Under the pieces are notes generated by a model. That model was not told where the DNA came from and did not search any database. It saw nothing but the letters and a program-made list of their open reading frames with translations. A stretch of 64,000 bases of DNA from Lonicera japonica. Taxonomy: Eukaryota; Streptophyta; Magnoliopsida; Dipsacales; Caprifoliaceae. The translations under genes and the position numbers were made by a program. The stretch lies in the NCBI GenBank assembly GCA_021464415.1, contig CM038463.1, positions 116,094,790 through 116,158,789 on the forward strand, written 5' to 3'. Positions 36,945-47,430 of the stretch are shown in pieces. Positions within the stretch are counted from its first letter, which is position 1. Each line of letters starts with the position of its first letter.

Positions 36945-39900
36945 CTAGATATCACATGCTCTAGTCATACCAATTTTACGTCGAATAGTGCTAAAGCGAT
37001 CATCGGGAAGTGGTTTAGTAAAAATATTCGCAAGTTGCGATTCGGTGCCAATAAATTCAATATCAACATCATATTTTTGCACATGATCACGAATAAAATG
37101 ATATCTTATCTCAATGTGCTTAGTACGTGAATGTTGTATAGGGTTCTTGGTCAAGATAATAGCACTTGTGTTGTCACATTTAATGGGAATGTGGCTAAGA
37201 CTCAATCCAAAGTCCTCTAGTTGTTGTTTAATGTACAAAGTTTATGCACAACAACTTCCGGCCGTCACATATTCGGCTTTGGCAGTTGAAAGGGCCACTG
37301 AGTTTTGTTTCTTGCTTAATCAAGATATTAGTGCGTGTTCTAGGAAATGACAAGTGCCACTAGTGCTTTTTCTATCGATTTTGCAACCGGCAAAATCCGT
37401 ATCGGAATAACTAATCAAGTCAAATGAGTTCTCTCTTGAGTACCACAAACCCAATGAACTAGTACAGGAAAGATAACGGAAAATCCGTTTTACGACGAGT
37501 AAATGTGACTATTTAGGATCCGCTTGAAATCGTGCGCAAAGACATACACTAAACATAATATCCGGCCTAGAGGCCATCAAATATAATAAACTACCGATCA
37601 TACCTCGATATTTCTTGATGTCTATACTTTTACCTATCTCGTCTTTGTCGAGCTTCAATGTTGAACTCATAGGAGTGCTCATAGATTTGGCGCATTCCAT
37701 GTCGAATTTCTTCAAAAGCTCCTTCATGTACATCTCTTGATTGATGAAAATGCCTTCTTTGCATTGCTTCCCTTGTAATCCAAAGAAGTAGTTCATCTCT
37801 CCCATCATGCTCATTTTGAATTTCTTTTGCATACATGTGAAAAAATCCTTACAAAGACTTTCGTTAGTAGAACCGAAAATAATGTCATCAACATAGATTT
37901 ATACAAGTAGCATATCATTATCATGATTTTTGATGAATAAAGTAGTGAAAATTTTACCTCTAACAAAACCATTGTTAATCAAAAATGAACTAAGTCTTTC
38001 ATACCATGCTCTAGGTGCTTGCTTTAAGCCATAAAAAGCTTTAGATAGTTTAAACACATAATTCGGATAAACATGATTTTCAAAACCGGGAGGTTGTTTC
38101 AGAAAAACTTCCTCTTCAATAAAACCATTCAAGAAAGCACTTTTCACATCCATTTGATATAATTTAAAGTTATTAAAGCATGAATAAGCAAGTAGCATGC
38201 GAATGGCTTCTAGATGAGCTTCGAGAGCATAAGTTTCTTCATAATCAATGTCCTCATCTTGATTGTATCCTTGGGTAATAAGTCTAGCTTTATTTCTAAC
38301 AATTACACTACTTTCATCATTTTTGTTACGAAATACCCATTTAGTACCTATAATAATGTGATCATTAGGTTTGAAAATAAGTGTCCACACTTTGTTTCTC
38401 TCAAATTGATTGAGCTCTTCTTGCATAGCCATCATCCAAGATTCATCTTGTTCGGCTTCATTTATATTCTTGGGCTCATATTGAGAAACAAATGCCACAT
38501 TATTGCATACATTTCTTAAGGATGATCTAGTCATAACCCTACTAGATAGCTCTCCAAGAATTTGATCAATAGGGTGGTTGGACACAAATTTCCAACTCCT
38601 AGGCAAATCATTCGAGTTTTGCTCAGTTGTGTTTTCTAACACCTTAGGAGGAGCTTGAGCACTCGAAATTTATTCCTTATATGTATCATTAATTTGAATA
38701 TTCGAAACCTTTTGGATAATTTTAACATCGTCATCGGAATGTACTATAGGTGAGAAAGGATTTGACTTATCAAACACAACATGCATAGACTCTTGGACAA
38801 CCAAACTTTTCTTGTTAAAAACTCTATATGCTTTACTATTAGTGGCATACCCAAGAAAAATTTCTTCATCAGATTTAACATCAAATTTACCCAAGTGATC
38901 ACGATCATTTAAAATAAAACACTTGCAACCAAAAACCTTAAAATATGCAATATTAGGTTTCAATATTAGGTTTCTTGTCATTCCATAATTCATATGGTGT
39001 CTTATCTAACTTTTTACGAATAATAGTACGATTAATCACATAGCATGTGGTGTTAACGGCTTCTGCCCACAAATACTCCGGTAAAGAATGTTCATTTAGT
39101 ATAGTCTTAGACATCTATTGAAAAGATTTATTTTTTCTTTCAACAATACCATTTTGTTGAGGAGTTCTAGGTGCCAAAAAGTTATGATCAATATCATGCT
39201 CATCACAAAAGTTCTCAATATCAACATTACTGAACTCTCTACCTCTATCACTCCTAACATGCATAATAGAAACACCTTTTTTATTTTGAACTTTTCTACA
39301 AAATTTAGCAAAAACGTGTGGAGTTTCACTTTTGTGGGAAAGAAAGAACACCCAAGAAAATATAGTGTAATCATCAACAACAACAAGAGTATATAATTTG
39401 CCACCTAAACTAGCAACCGAAATAGGACCAAACAAATCAAGATGCAACATATCAAGATGTCTAGTTGTAGTAATAACCTTCTTAGATTTAAATAAAGATT
39501 TGTGTTGTTTACCAAGTTGACATGCATCACAAATTTTATCTTTAACAAATTTGGTTTTAGGCAATCCTTTAACTAGCTCTTTCTTTGATAAAATATGAAT
39601 TAAGTCCATATTAACATGTCTTAGTCTTCTATGCCATAACCAAGATACATCATTAATAGCGGATAAATATTTAACATCTTGTTGTGATAAATCATCAAGT
39701 TGAAAAGTATACACATTGTTAGTTCGATATGCAATAAGTAAAATAAAATTATCACTAACATTCTTAACAATGCAACGACCAGATTTAAAGATAAATTCAT
39801 AACCCTTATCACATAATTGATTAATGCTAAGTAAATTATGCTTTAAACCATCAACTAATAGAACATTATCAATGCATGCAAAATGTTTACTAACCTTACC

Positions 39901-40058
39901 TATACCGATGATTTTGCCCTTGGCCTTGTCATCGAAAGTCACATCCCTCCTCGCTTGGGAATAAGACTCAAGAAGTTGTTTTTGTCCCCCATTATGTGCT
40001 TTGAACATCCACTATCCAAGAACCACTTGGTTTTGCTATCTTTGGCTTTCAAGCATAC
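36945..40058 (-). pseudogene. Sirevirus pol (protease, integrase, reverse transcriptase, RNase H), broken
   Basis: Order on the minus strand: protease motif WFLDSGCSKHIMG (about 40023-39985); a frameshift near 39945; GAG-pre-integrase LWHRRLRHVNMDLI; CDACQLGKQ; integrase core with HLDLFGP, VVVDDYTIFSWVFFLSHK, RSDRGREF and TPQQNGIVERKN; C-terminal integrase part (38993-38670) with FGCKCFILND, FLGYATNSKAYRVFN. Reverse transcriptase 38642-37500: YQMDVKSAFLNGFIEEEV, YGLKQAPRAWYERL and YVDDIIFG. A TAA falls three codons before YVDD. RNase H 37300-36945 keeps KCDNTSAIILTKNPI and HIEIRYHFIRDHV. Multiple stops separate these parts. The family function is reverse transcription and integration. Confidence 0.9.
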
Positions 40059-41815
40059 CTACGCCATAACCTTAAGTAACTTCACCTTTGGTACCCAAAA
40101 TGTGTTGGGTCCCTTTGGGTTAACAAACATAATGGTTCTTTTTGAAACCCAAGCAAGTTTCTTTTTTGGAAAACTTTCATTTCTATAATAACAATGATCT
40201 ACATTATGAGTATTTCTACCACAATATGAGTAAAGATGAGTGGGATTATGAGGTGTGTATGTTTTAAAAAAGTTCTTGTAATCTTTTTGGTTGTCAATTT
40301 TGTTATAACCCAAACCGGCTTTATCGAATACACACATTTGCATTCTTAATAGTTTATCCAAATTGTCCCTTCCGTTGGTGAACTTGGTTAAGCTATTAGT
40401 TAGATCATCCACTTGATCTTTCAATTTGGCATTTTCTATTACAAGTGTGTTTGAAATTTCTTTTTCCTTTCATTTCTTCAACGTTTTGATTTCATTTTTC
40501 AAAACCACATTTTCTTTCTCAAAAGTTTCACACTTGCTAGAAACTATCAAATTTTCCTTTTTGAGGCTTGCATACTTTTAGAAAAAATTTCAAACTTGCT
40601 ATGCAATTCCTCAAATATTTCATACAATTCATCATATCATTCTCATCATGTGCATCATCATTAATAGAGATATTATCAGCACTAAATGAATCATAAATAG
40701 AGTCTACCTCATCGTCTCTTGCCATAAGGCAAAGGTTTGCCGTCTTCTCATTGCTAGAGTCGGTACTGGACTTGCCTCCTTCGGAATCACTCCAAGTCCC
40801 TTTGAGGGCGTGTCTTACTTGTTTGAAGGCTTTGTCACTTTTATCTCTTATCTCCTTTCTTCTAACCGGGTAATTGGTTTTGAAATGACCTGGTTCATGG
40901 CAATGGAAACATTCTTCACTTTTTTGTTTTCAACTCTTGGTTGAATTGATTGATCATTGTTCCTCCTTGATGAAGAACCATGGTTGTTTCCTTTTCCTTG
41001 AAAGTTTTTCTTCTTGGCTAGAAATTTCATGAAATTTCTAGAGAGAAGAGCCATGTCTTCATCACCACCCATTGACTTTTCATCATCCTCTTGTTGACTT
41101 GCTTAGAGAGCAAGAGTTTTTTTGGCTTTTGAATCAACTTTTTATTCTCTTTCCAATTCCTTCTCATGGGTTTTAAGTGAACCCAAAAGTTCGTCCATGC
41201 TTAGTGTCTTGAGGTTCTTGGCTTCTTGAATAGCCGTCACCTTGGGTCTCCATTCTTGGAAAAGGTTCTAAGAATTTTTTAAATCTTGTCCTCATTTGAG
41301 TATACCTTTCCAAGAAGATCTAAAGCATTAGTGATAATAGAGAACCTACTATACATAAAAGCAAGTGATTCATTAGGCTCCATTTTGAAAAGTTCATAAT
41401 CACGAACGAGCATATCAATATTGTCATCCTTAACTTGTGAGGTTCCCTCATGAGCAACCTCTTGTTTGTCCCAAATTTCTTTGGCGGTTTTATAACTAGA
41501 AATTTTGTGGTATTCGTCCATAGTTAATGCACAATGTAGGGAATTCAAGGTTTTAGCATTAAATTGGATTTTCTTAATTTCATGCTCATTATATTCGAAA
41601 ATAGATTTAGGAGTAACATTACCCCTTTCATCGGTTTTGGTAATCTCATAGGGTCCAATGAGTGTAACCCTCCATTGTTCAAAATCGCTAGCTTGAAGAA
41701 AAGTACACATGCGATTTTTCCAATAACTATAGTTTTTGCCATCAAATAGAGGTGGTCTAGAGGTGGAAGAACCTTTGTTAAGTCCGGTTCCTTAATATAT
41801 ACACATGATCGTAAA
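40059..41815 (-). pseudogene. Sirevirus gag, broken
   Basis: Begins near RPPLFDGKNYSYWKNRM (about 41770-41710) and continues through the copia gag core (WRVTLIGPYEI, ALTMDEYHKISSYKTAKEIWD, YSRFSIITNAL). A stop and shift occur near 41270. A nucleocapsid knuckle CFHCHEPGHFKTNY is at about 40917-40876; the last zinc ligand, normally Cys, is Tyr. A coiled-coil-like region is followed by YCGRNTHNVDHC (about 40225), which retains CxxC...HxxxxC spacing. The frame ends in TAG at 40059-40061, beyond which pol continues. Gag normally forms the particle that packages the element's RNA. Confidence 0.8.
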
Positions 41816-41848
41816 CTTTAAGATTGTAAAATCAAAACAATAGTACCA

Positions 41849-41860
41849 CCCCTGATACCA
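41849..41860 (-). other. Sirevirus primer-binding site
   Basis: Minus strand TGGTATCAGGGG lies two bases inside the 5' LTR end. Plant copia elements usually carry TGGTATCAGAGC, complementary to the 3' end of initiator methionine tRNA, so the last bases are changed. Confidence 0.75.
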
Positions 41861-41862
41861 AT

Positions 41863-43041
41863 TGTAGGTCAAAAAATACCCTATAGGGGGTGAATAGGAT
41901 TTTTAAAATATATTTAAAAATGTTTAATGTCTATAACAATCAAGCAATCAAGAAACAAAGATAATTCCAATCACAATTTCACTCTTACAAGTATATTCTT
42001 TTTACACACTCTTACAAGTATTGAATCACTCTCAATATTCACACAAAAATTTACTCTTACTATTCTATGAGATACACCTCTCACAAATATAATTTGAATA
42101 AGTTTGGTGGCTAACACCAATCCACAATTGCTTTTAAGTGTATGAAGAAATACAAATGAATCTCATACTAAGGATATCAAATTTGATCAACAATTTCTAG
42201 CTCAAAATAAAGATGATTGATCAAAAGCAATGTTTTTGAATCTTTGAATATTGAATATAGATGAATAGAATAATGTCAGAATGATTCAAGAGTGTTTAAA
42301 TATGTCTTAGATGGTGTATATATAGTCTAAGATAACATATGCCCGTTTGGAGGGAGTTGGTGGAAGTTTGGTACCAAAAATGGTAAAAAATCAAAAATTC
42401 AACGGCTAGTTTTTGGGCCATCAGTCGACTGAGAAAGGCTCATCAGTCGACTGAGTAGCCAACAGTTGACTGAGCAAATCCCATCAATCAACTGATGCTC
42501 GCACTGATGTGCTGCCAGAAATGACCAAAAATTCATTTTTCACACTTTTACAAATAAGCTCTAAAACCGATTCTAATGCTCAGGGAATGTAAAATATAGG
42601 TTCCTAAGACACCTATTTTCGTTAGAGCTCTAAATAAGATCATTTAGAATTTAATTTGCCAAAAGGGGTGTTTAGAAATGATCTCGAAGAAACTTTGATT
42701 TGACCAATCTACTTGTTTAAAAATAAAGTGTATGAGCTATATTGAGAATCAAATATGAAACTTTACGTAGGAAACAAAAGCACTCACTCGAATATAAAAT
42801 AACGAGTCTTTGAGGGCTTTGTTTTTATTTTCGTTTTTTTTCTTCCTTGGGTCATTGTTCTTCATAGAAATGCCATTGAAGGTGTATTGATCAAGTAGTT
42901 GTATGAGGTGTAAGACATTGATAGTGCAATACTTTGTAGGTGAATGATCTTGATTCCGACTTTTCAGTTAAGTCCACGTATGATCAATTTATTGTGGCTA
43001 TAACTCAAAACATCAACTTAGTTAAATTTCACATAATTAAC

Positions 43042-43073
<32 letters not shown>

Positions 43074-43104
43074 CAAAACAAGATTAGTGACTTTCAAGTC
43101 AACA
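41863..43104 (-). repeat. Sirevirus 5' LTR, 1242 bp
   Basis: Plus-strand ends TGTAGGTC and AAGTCAACA give the TG...CA form. Compared with the 3' LTR it lacks an internal block of about 190 bp, has an extra AGTCGACTG-type cluster (about 42420-42500) and an expanded ATT run (43042-43073). A TATA box for minus-strand transcription is at 42316-42325. The flanking DNA right of it (from 43105) is outer solo LTR. Confidence 0.85.
42316..42325 (-). promoter_or_regulatory. TATA box in the Sirevirus 5' LTR
   Basis: Minus strand ACTATATATACACC, conserved in the other LTR at about 28202-28212. The surrounding sequence is among the best conserved between the LTRs. Motif-based call. Confidence 0.55.
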
Positions 43105-43507
43105 CAATGTTCATTGTCCCCCCTACTGAGCAAATAGCTCACCCTGTTTTTTTTTAAATAACACATGCACCGAAGAGTCCAATGAGGGCAAAAATGCAAC
43201 GGGATCGAAGTAGATGCTATGATACAACAATTATTTTTGTCCTGTATATGTCTTTACGGGAAGCCACAACTAGCCCAAAATATTGTATATATTTTTGAGC
43301 TTACTTAGTTTGGTTTTGTATAACTGTTATATGCATATGTAAGAATTATGCTATTGTTTTATACTTCATGTTTAATTGACATATGACATGCATGCTGCTT
43401 TGATTTCTTTTACATTAATATCAATTTTAGTCAATCTAAAATGGGTTGATAGCGCTCCAAGTCTTAATTACAGGTGATATCATGTTAATTAAGGCGGGGG
43501 TGTTACA

Positions 43508-44620
43508 CATGTATTGAATTTTGCTACAGATTTCATATAGAGTACGTAGGATCTCCCTAATAAGTTAGGGACGAAACGGGGGTTTTTTTTTTTAAACCAA
43601 GGAAAATATGAGTTCCACAAAAAATATCCATCACGAGCTTGAGTCGGTAATTTTAACTCATTTGATTCGATCTGATTTAAATATAAGAGTTTTTTTTTAA
43701 ATACCCCTATAGTAAGCCTGACAATTTGTTACACGGCCTGATAGCACAATACGAAAACTGCATGAATTTTTTTAGTATGGTGAAATCTTAACGAGTAACT
43801 ATAAATGCGCCATAAACGGATATTATAAGTCTTATTTATCTTATAATCGCAATACGCGCTATTGGGTGGATTGACTTTGAGTACCGAGTTCAGCTATGCA
43901 TATTGAAAATATGCGAGTTCATGTTTTTCAAAAAAAAAAAAAAAACCTATACAAGTTGGGTCGAGTTCTTTCTAACTAGTATTTATATTGAATTTTGGTA
44001 TAAATATTCAAAGACCTCTGACATCCTTTTAACAAAACATATTTGGGGCAGATTTTTTAAAAAAATCATTCTAATAAGTCATAGTTGAAATGGGTTTTTT
44101 GAGACAAAGATGAATATATATATATATATGTTCATCAACAAATACTAAAAATGAGCTTGGATTAGGTTTGCATAAATTTAACATGTTTAATCTGATCCAA
44201 CCTAAATATAACATTTCTTTTAAATCCCTTTGTAGTAGGCCTACAATTTTTTACACGCCTCGATACGATAATACGAAATTAGCATGATATTTTTGAATAT
44301 GGATAAAACTTTAATAGGCAGTTAAAAACTGGTTATAAATGGATATTATATGGCTTATGGTATCTTATAACTTCAATGCCATAGGTATGGGTCAACTTTG
44401 AATTTCGAGCTATGTATATTGAAAACAAGCAGGTGCAGTTGTTGTTCAAAACAAAAATTGCATCAATGGGATCGAGTTTCTTCTAACATGGTGCTTATAA
44501 TCAATTTTAGTGTAAATATCCAATGGCCTACGATATGTCTTTATTGAATCAGGATTTAGGACGAGTTTTTGTCAACTTGGCATGAATTCAAGTCAGTAAT
44601 GTAATAGGCACGATCTAGTA
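43508..44620. repeat. repeat A copy 2, third fragment
   Basis: Resumes exactly where the second fragment stopped, after the duplicated CATGT: TATTGAATTTTGCTACAGATTTCATAT, AGGATCTCCCTAATAAGT, CCATCACGAGCTTGAGT, TTGTTACACGGCCTGATA, then the second 510-bp-like unit (CTAATAAGTCATAGTTGAAATGGG). Ends like copy 1 with TTTTTGTCAACTTGGCA and AAGTCAGTAATG. Confidence 0.8.
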
Positions 44621-45189
44621 AATTTTTTTTTGTCCCCTTTTTTTTTTTAAAAAAAGAATTGTGACGGAATTTGCATAAGGACCCAATACCCGATGGGGAC
44701 AGGAATGGGCGAAAGTGCGAATCAGAGATAGAGGCCGGGGGGGGGGGGGAGGGGGGATGGAAGTCGTAAATCCATTATGTTGCCATTTTTAAAGAAGATG
44801 GTCATAAGTTCAATTTTTATAGTTGTAAGCAAAGTAGAAACCAAAGGTAAGTTAAGGAGATCCTTGTATGTGTATGGTATTCTTGTTAGTTAGGTTTCAT
44901 TTGGTGCGTTAGATAAGAAGGTAGGATTGGATAAGGGCTAGATATTATAAGAGTCGGAATTAGTTGGATAGGAATTATCGGGGATAACATATGATAGGAA
45001 CCAATCAAATAAGGATTATGCATGATCGGATTGCGAGTTTGGATTAAAAGTTCAGATATAATATAATAATATAATTTAACTTTTGGGATTAAACAAATAT
45101 TAGTATTTTTTTGTCCCATTTTTTTAAGGCTATAATCAACCCTCCAAATGGTGCTACAAAACTTCATTATGGGGTAAAGTATGCAATCT
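44621..45189. other. intergenic DNA with a G-run
   Basis: A run of G interrupted by one A (about 44738-44757) could form a G-quadruplex or be an assembly weak point. The rest is AT-rich. The open frame at 44886-45167 has no recognisable domain. Confidence 0.4.
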
Positions 45190-45712
45190 TTAGCATACTT
45201 TCAAGAAAAATGAAATATCTTTAGCATACTCAACGATACTACTCGCATTGTTTTTACTTTCTTGAACTAAGAGACCAAGATAAGACAAACTATATGCTTC
45301 ACCTTGCAAGACATTAATCAGAAGCATTGAATCTGATTCAACACATACATGTGAAATACCTTCAGCCTTTAACCAAGAAAGAGTTTCGCAGTAACTTATA
45401 ACTTCAGCAATTAAAGGATCCAAGAAGCATTTACAATACCACCCAACATCTCACCATGATCATTTCTACGAACAAAACTGAACCCCACTAAATTTGAAGC
45501 AGCAAAGATAGTAGTGTCAATGTTGTATTTCATCGACCTCGAGCTAGGTTTCTTCCAACGAATGTCTTTAATATTGGCATTAGAGTTAGCGGCCCTAGCA
45601 TGAGCCCCTCACCACTCCTCAATCAACTCTAAGTATTCTTAACCACAATAGCAACAAGAATACTCTTTCTTTCCCAAACCATTTTATTCCTTTTGTTCCA
45701 CACTGTCCAAAA
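45190..45712 (-). pseudogene. RNase H-like (RVT_3 type) fragment of a non-LTR reverse transcriptase, 3' half
   Basis: Minus-strand text begins at the copia boundary with WNKRNKMVWERKSILVAIVV, the usual linker between zf-RVT and RNase H in plant LINE-like proteins, then MKYNIDTTIFAASNLVGFSF, a frameshift near 45430, and PLIAEVISYCETLSWLKAEG plus ESDSMLLINVLQGE. The catalytic-type residues are partly kept: the family's first Asp (D.A/G) is present as NIDTT, and E and D follow. The 5' part lies at 50754-51040 beyond the copia element. It is a dead LINE piece or a retro-derived pseudogene. Confidence 0.7.
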
Positions 45713-45934
45713 TGTTATAATATATTATGTATTTAGTATTAATTGTATTTCCTAAATTATATTGATTATGTTCCCATTATACTTTCCTAATTGTAGCCTA
45801 GGCTATATCTTGTCTTATATATATATATATATTTATTTATTTATTTATTTATTCTCTATTGTACATGATTATCAAGAAAGCAATACAATTCGTTATACTA
45901 TTTCAATCTCTCATTCAATTTAAATTTTGTAACA
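45713..45934 (+). repeat. 5' LTR of the plus-strand copia element
   Basis: Starts TGTTATAATATATTATG and ends TTTTGTAACA. Contains a TA-rich run (45821-45833) that may serve as TATA box, followed by a TTTA repeat absent from the other LTR. Confidence 0.85.
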
Positions 45935-46479
45935 TGGTATCAAAGCGGTTCATCATTCTCTAGAACCAATCTTCATCCAATCCTTCACCAAAATCTAAAT
46001 CAAAAACCCTAACATCATCAACCATAATATCATCAATCTAAGTAACCAACGATCAATTTGTCGATCTACTGCTACTCACATACAGACCCTCGATTAACCA
46101 AAACCATATACCAAACCCTTCGTCTCTTCAATACAAACCAAACCCTGTTTAAAACACCCTAATCGGACCTTGCACGCGCTCCCACGCGCCTCTGCAAGGT
46201 AGGCCACTCGCGCCACCCCAGCCCTACGCGCCATCGCTGCTTTTCCTGCCCAAACCCTAAAATCGGTTTTTTTTTCTAAACCAGTCCTATTTCCTTGCAC
46301 CGATTCACTTACTTCTACACCGATTTTTTTCACCCTAAAACCGGTTCCTTACCAAATCCACCATTTCGGATCCATTTTTAAGCTCAAATCTCTTAGAATT
46401 CGATTAATTTTTGCTGTTGCTATGTTAAACTACCCATCGTTTTTTCAATAGAAAAGCACGAATTTTCACGCCCCATCTC

Positions 46480-47430
46480 TATCGTCCTTAATGGAACTAA
46501 TTATGTTCAGTGGTCCCAAGCCATGACCAGTTTTTTGAAGTCTCGTAAGTCCTGGAGAATCGTTACTAGAAAAGTTGTTAAGCCAACTAAAAAAATCGAC
46601 GAAACTGATGAAAAATTTAATGACCGACTTGATGATTAGGAAAGAAAAAATGGTGATATTATCACATGGGTTTAGAATACCACTATATCTCGTATAGGAA
46701 AGCAGATTGGTCGCTTTACCATCGGGCAGGAAGTTTGGGATTTTCTAAAATCTCAGTACACCCCAAAGGATCTCTCTCATCAATACCAGTTGCTTACTCG
46801 CTTTACATCCCAAAATCCAACAACCTGATCAGTCAATTGATGATTATTTATCCGATCTATAAGCTATATGGGATCAGTTAGCCCAATCTGAACCTACCTT
46901 TTTGTGAGCATGATGTTGAAAAGTTTGAAACATACCGCGATAATAACATGTTATCACCCTTCTGATGGGACTTCACGATAAATTCGAATCAGTTCGGGCT
47001 GCTTTACTTCATCGCAATCCTTTACCATCTCTTGATGATGTCACGACAGAGGTTCTCTCCGAAGAAACACTGTTCGCGACTCAGGCCCACAATTCTACTT
47101 CTGTTTTAGCTGTTCAGAGTTCGAGACCTACTAAAAATTCATCTTCACGAGAATGTGCATACTGCTACGCCACCACCCATATGCTACTAAAGTGTCCAAT
47201 TAGGACGTGTTTCTTTTGTAAAAAGGTAGGACCATGTTACTTTCAAGCCGACTGTTACAAAAATCCATCCAGGAGATCCTCCACCAAATCCTCTTCCAGC
47301 ACCATCACTGTTGCCACCACTAATTCATCTGAGTCGGATATTTCTATTGCACCTATAATTCTAGCTGACATAATAGCTCTTCTTAAACAGGTACATCTTG
47401 GTTCTTTGACTCTGACTGCTGCAATCATAT
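46480..47430 (+). pseudogene. copia gag, stop-interrupted
   Basis: Conceptual translation shows NGTNYVQWSQAMTSFLKSR, the usual start of copia gag, then stops near 46637, 46672, 46830, 46860 and 46905. The best open piece (46965-47432) covers the GLHDKFESVRAALL...PLPSLDDV segment and two Cys/His clusters (CAYCYATTHMLLKC and CFFCKKVGPCYFQADC), the second of which departs from the standard CCHC spacing. The gag role is RNA packaging. Confidence 0.75.

Larger units (their letters stand above)
27650..43104 (-). mobile_element. Ty1/copia retrotransposon of Sirevirus type, 3' LTR split by a LINE
   Basis: Minus-strand element. 5' LTR 41863-43104 (TGTTGACTTG...ACCTACA), primer site 41849-41860 (TGGTATCAGGGG, resembling initiator-Met tRNA sites), gag, protease-integrase-RT-RNase H order, an extra ORF after pol, polypurine tract AAAAAGGGGGAAA (about 34566-34579), then the 3' LTR (34563 down to about 27650) interrupted by the LINE. 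Without the LINE the element is about 9.8 kb. Gag-pol wording (for example DKAKGKIIGIGKV, LVDGLKHNLLSINQL, YVDDIIFG) and the extra ORF fit the SIRE lineage. Every frame carries stops or shifts, so it is dead. The left border is uncertain by about 40 bp and I could not find a target duplication. Confidence 0.85.
24038..43507 (+). mobile_element. outer solo LTR (about 1.95 kb) split by two later insertions
   Basis: Starts TGTAACACCCAATG and ends GGGGGTGTTACA, with the perfect target duplication CATGT at 24033-24037 and 43508-43512. Its own sequence is in three parts: 24038-24407, 26461 to about 27620, and 43105-43507. Together they align with the inner solo LTR (24408-26455), including CTACTGAGCAAATAGCTCACCC and GGGAAGCCACAACTAGCCC. 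The gaps are the inner solo LTR and the Sirevirus. No coding domain belongs to this family in the window. The termini and long LTR suggest a Ty3/gypsy element, but that is inference. Confidence 0.8.

Noticed and set aside
44886..45167. 93-codon minus-strand frame
   Set aside because: No recognisable domain, repeat-like composition, no splice or promoter context.
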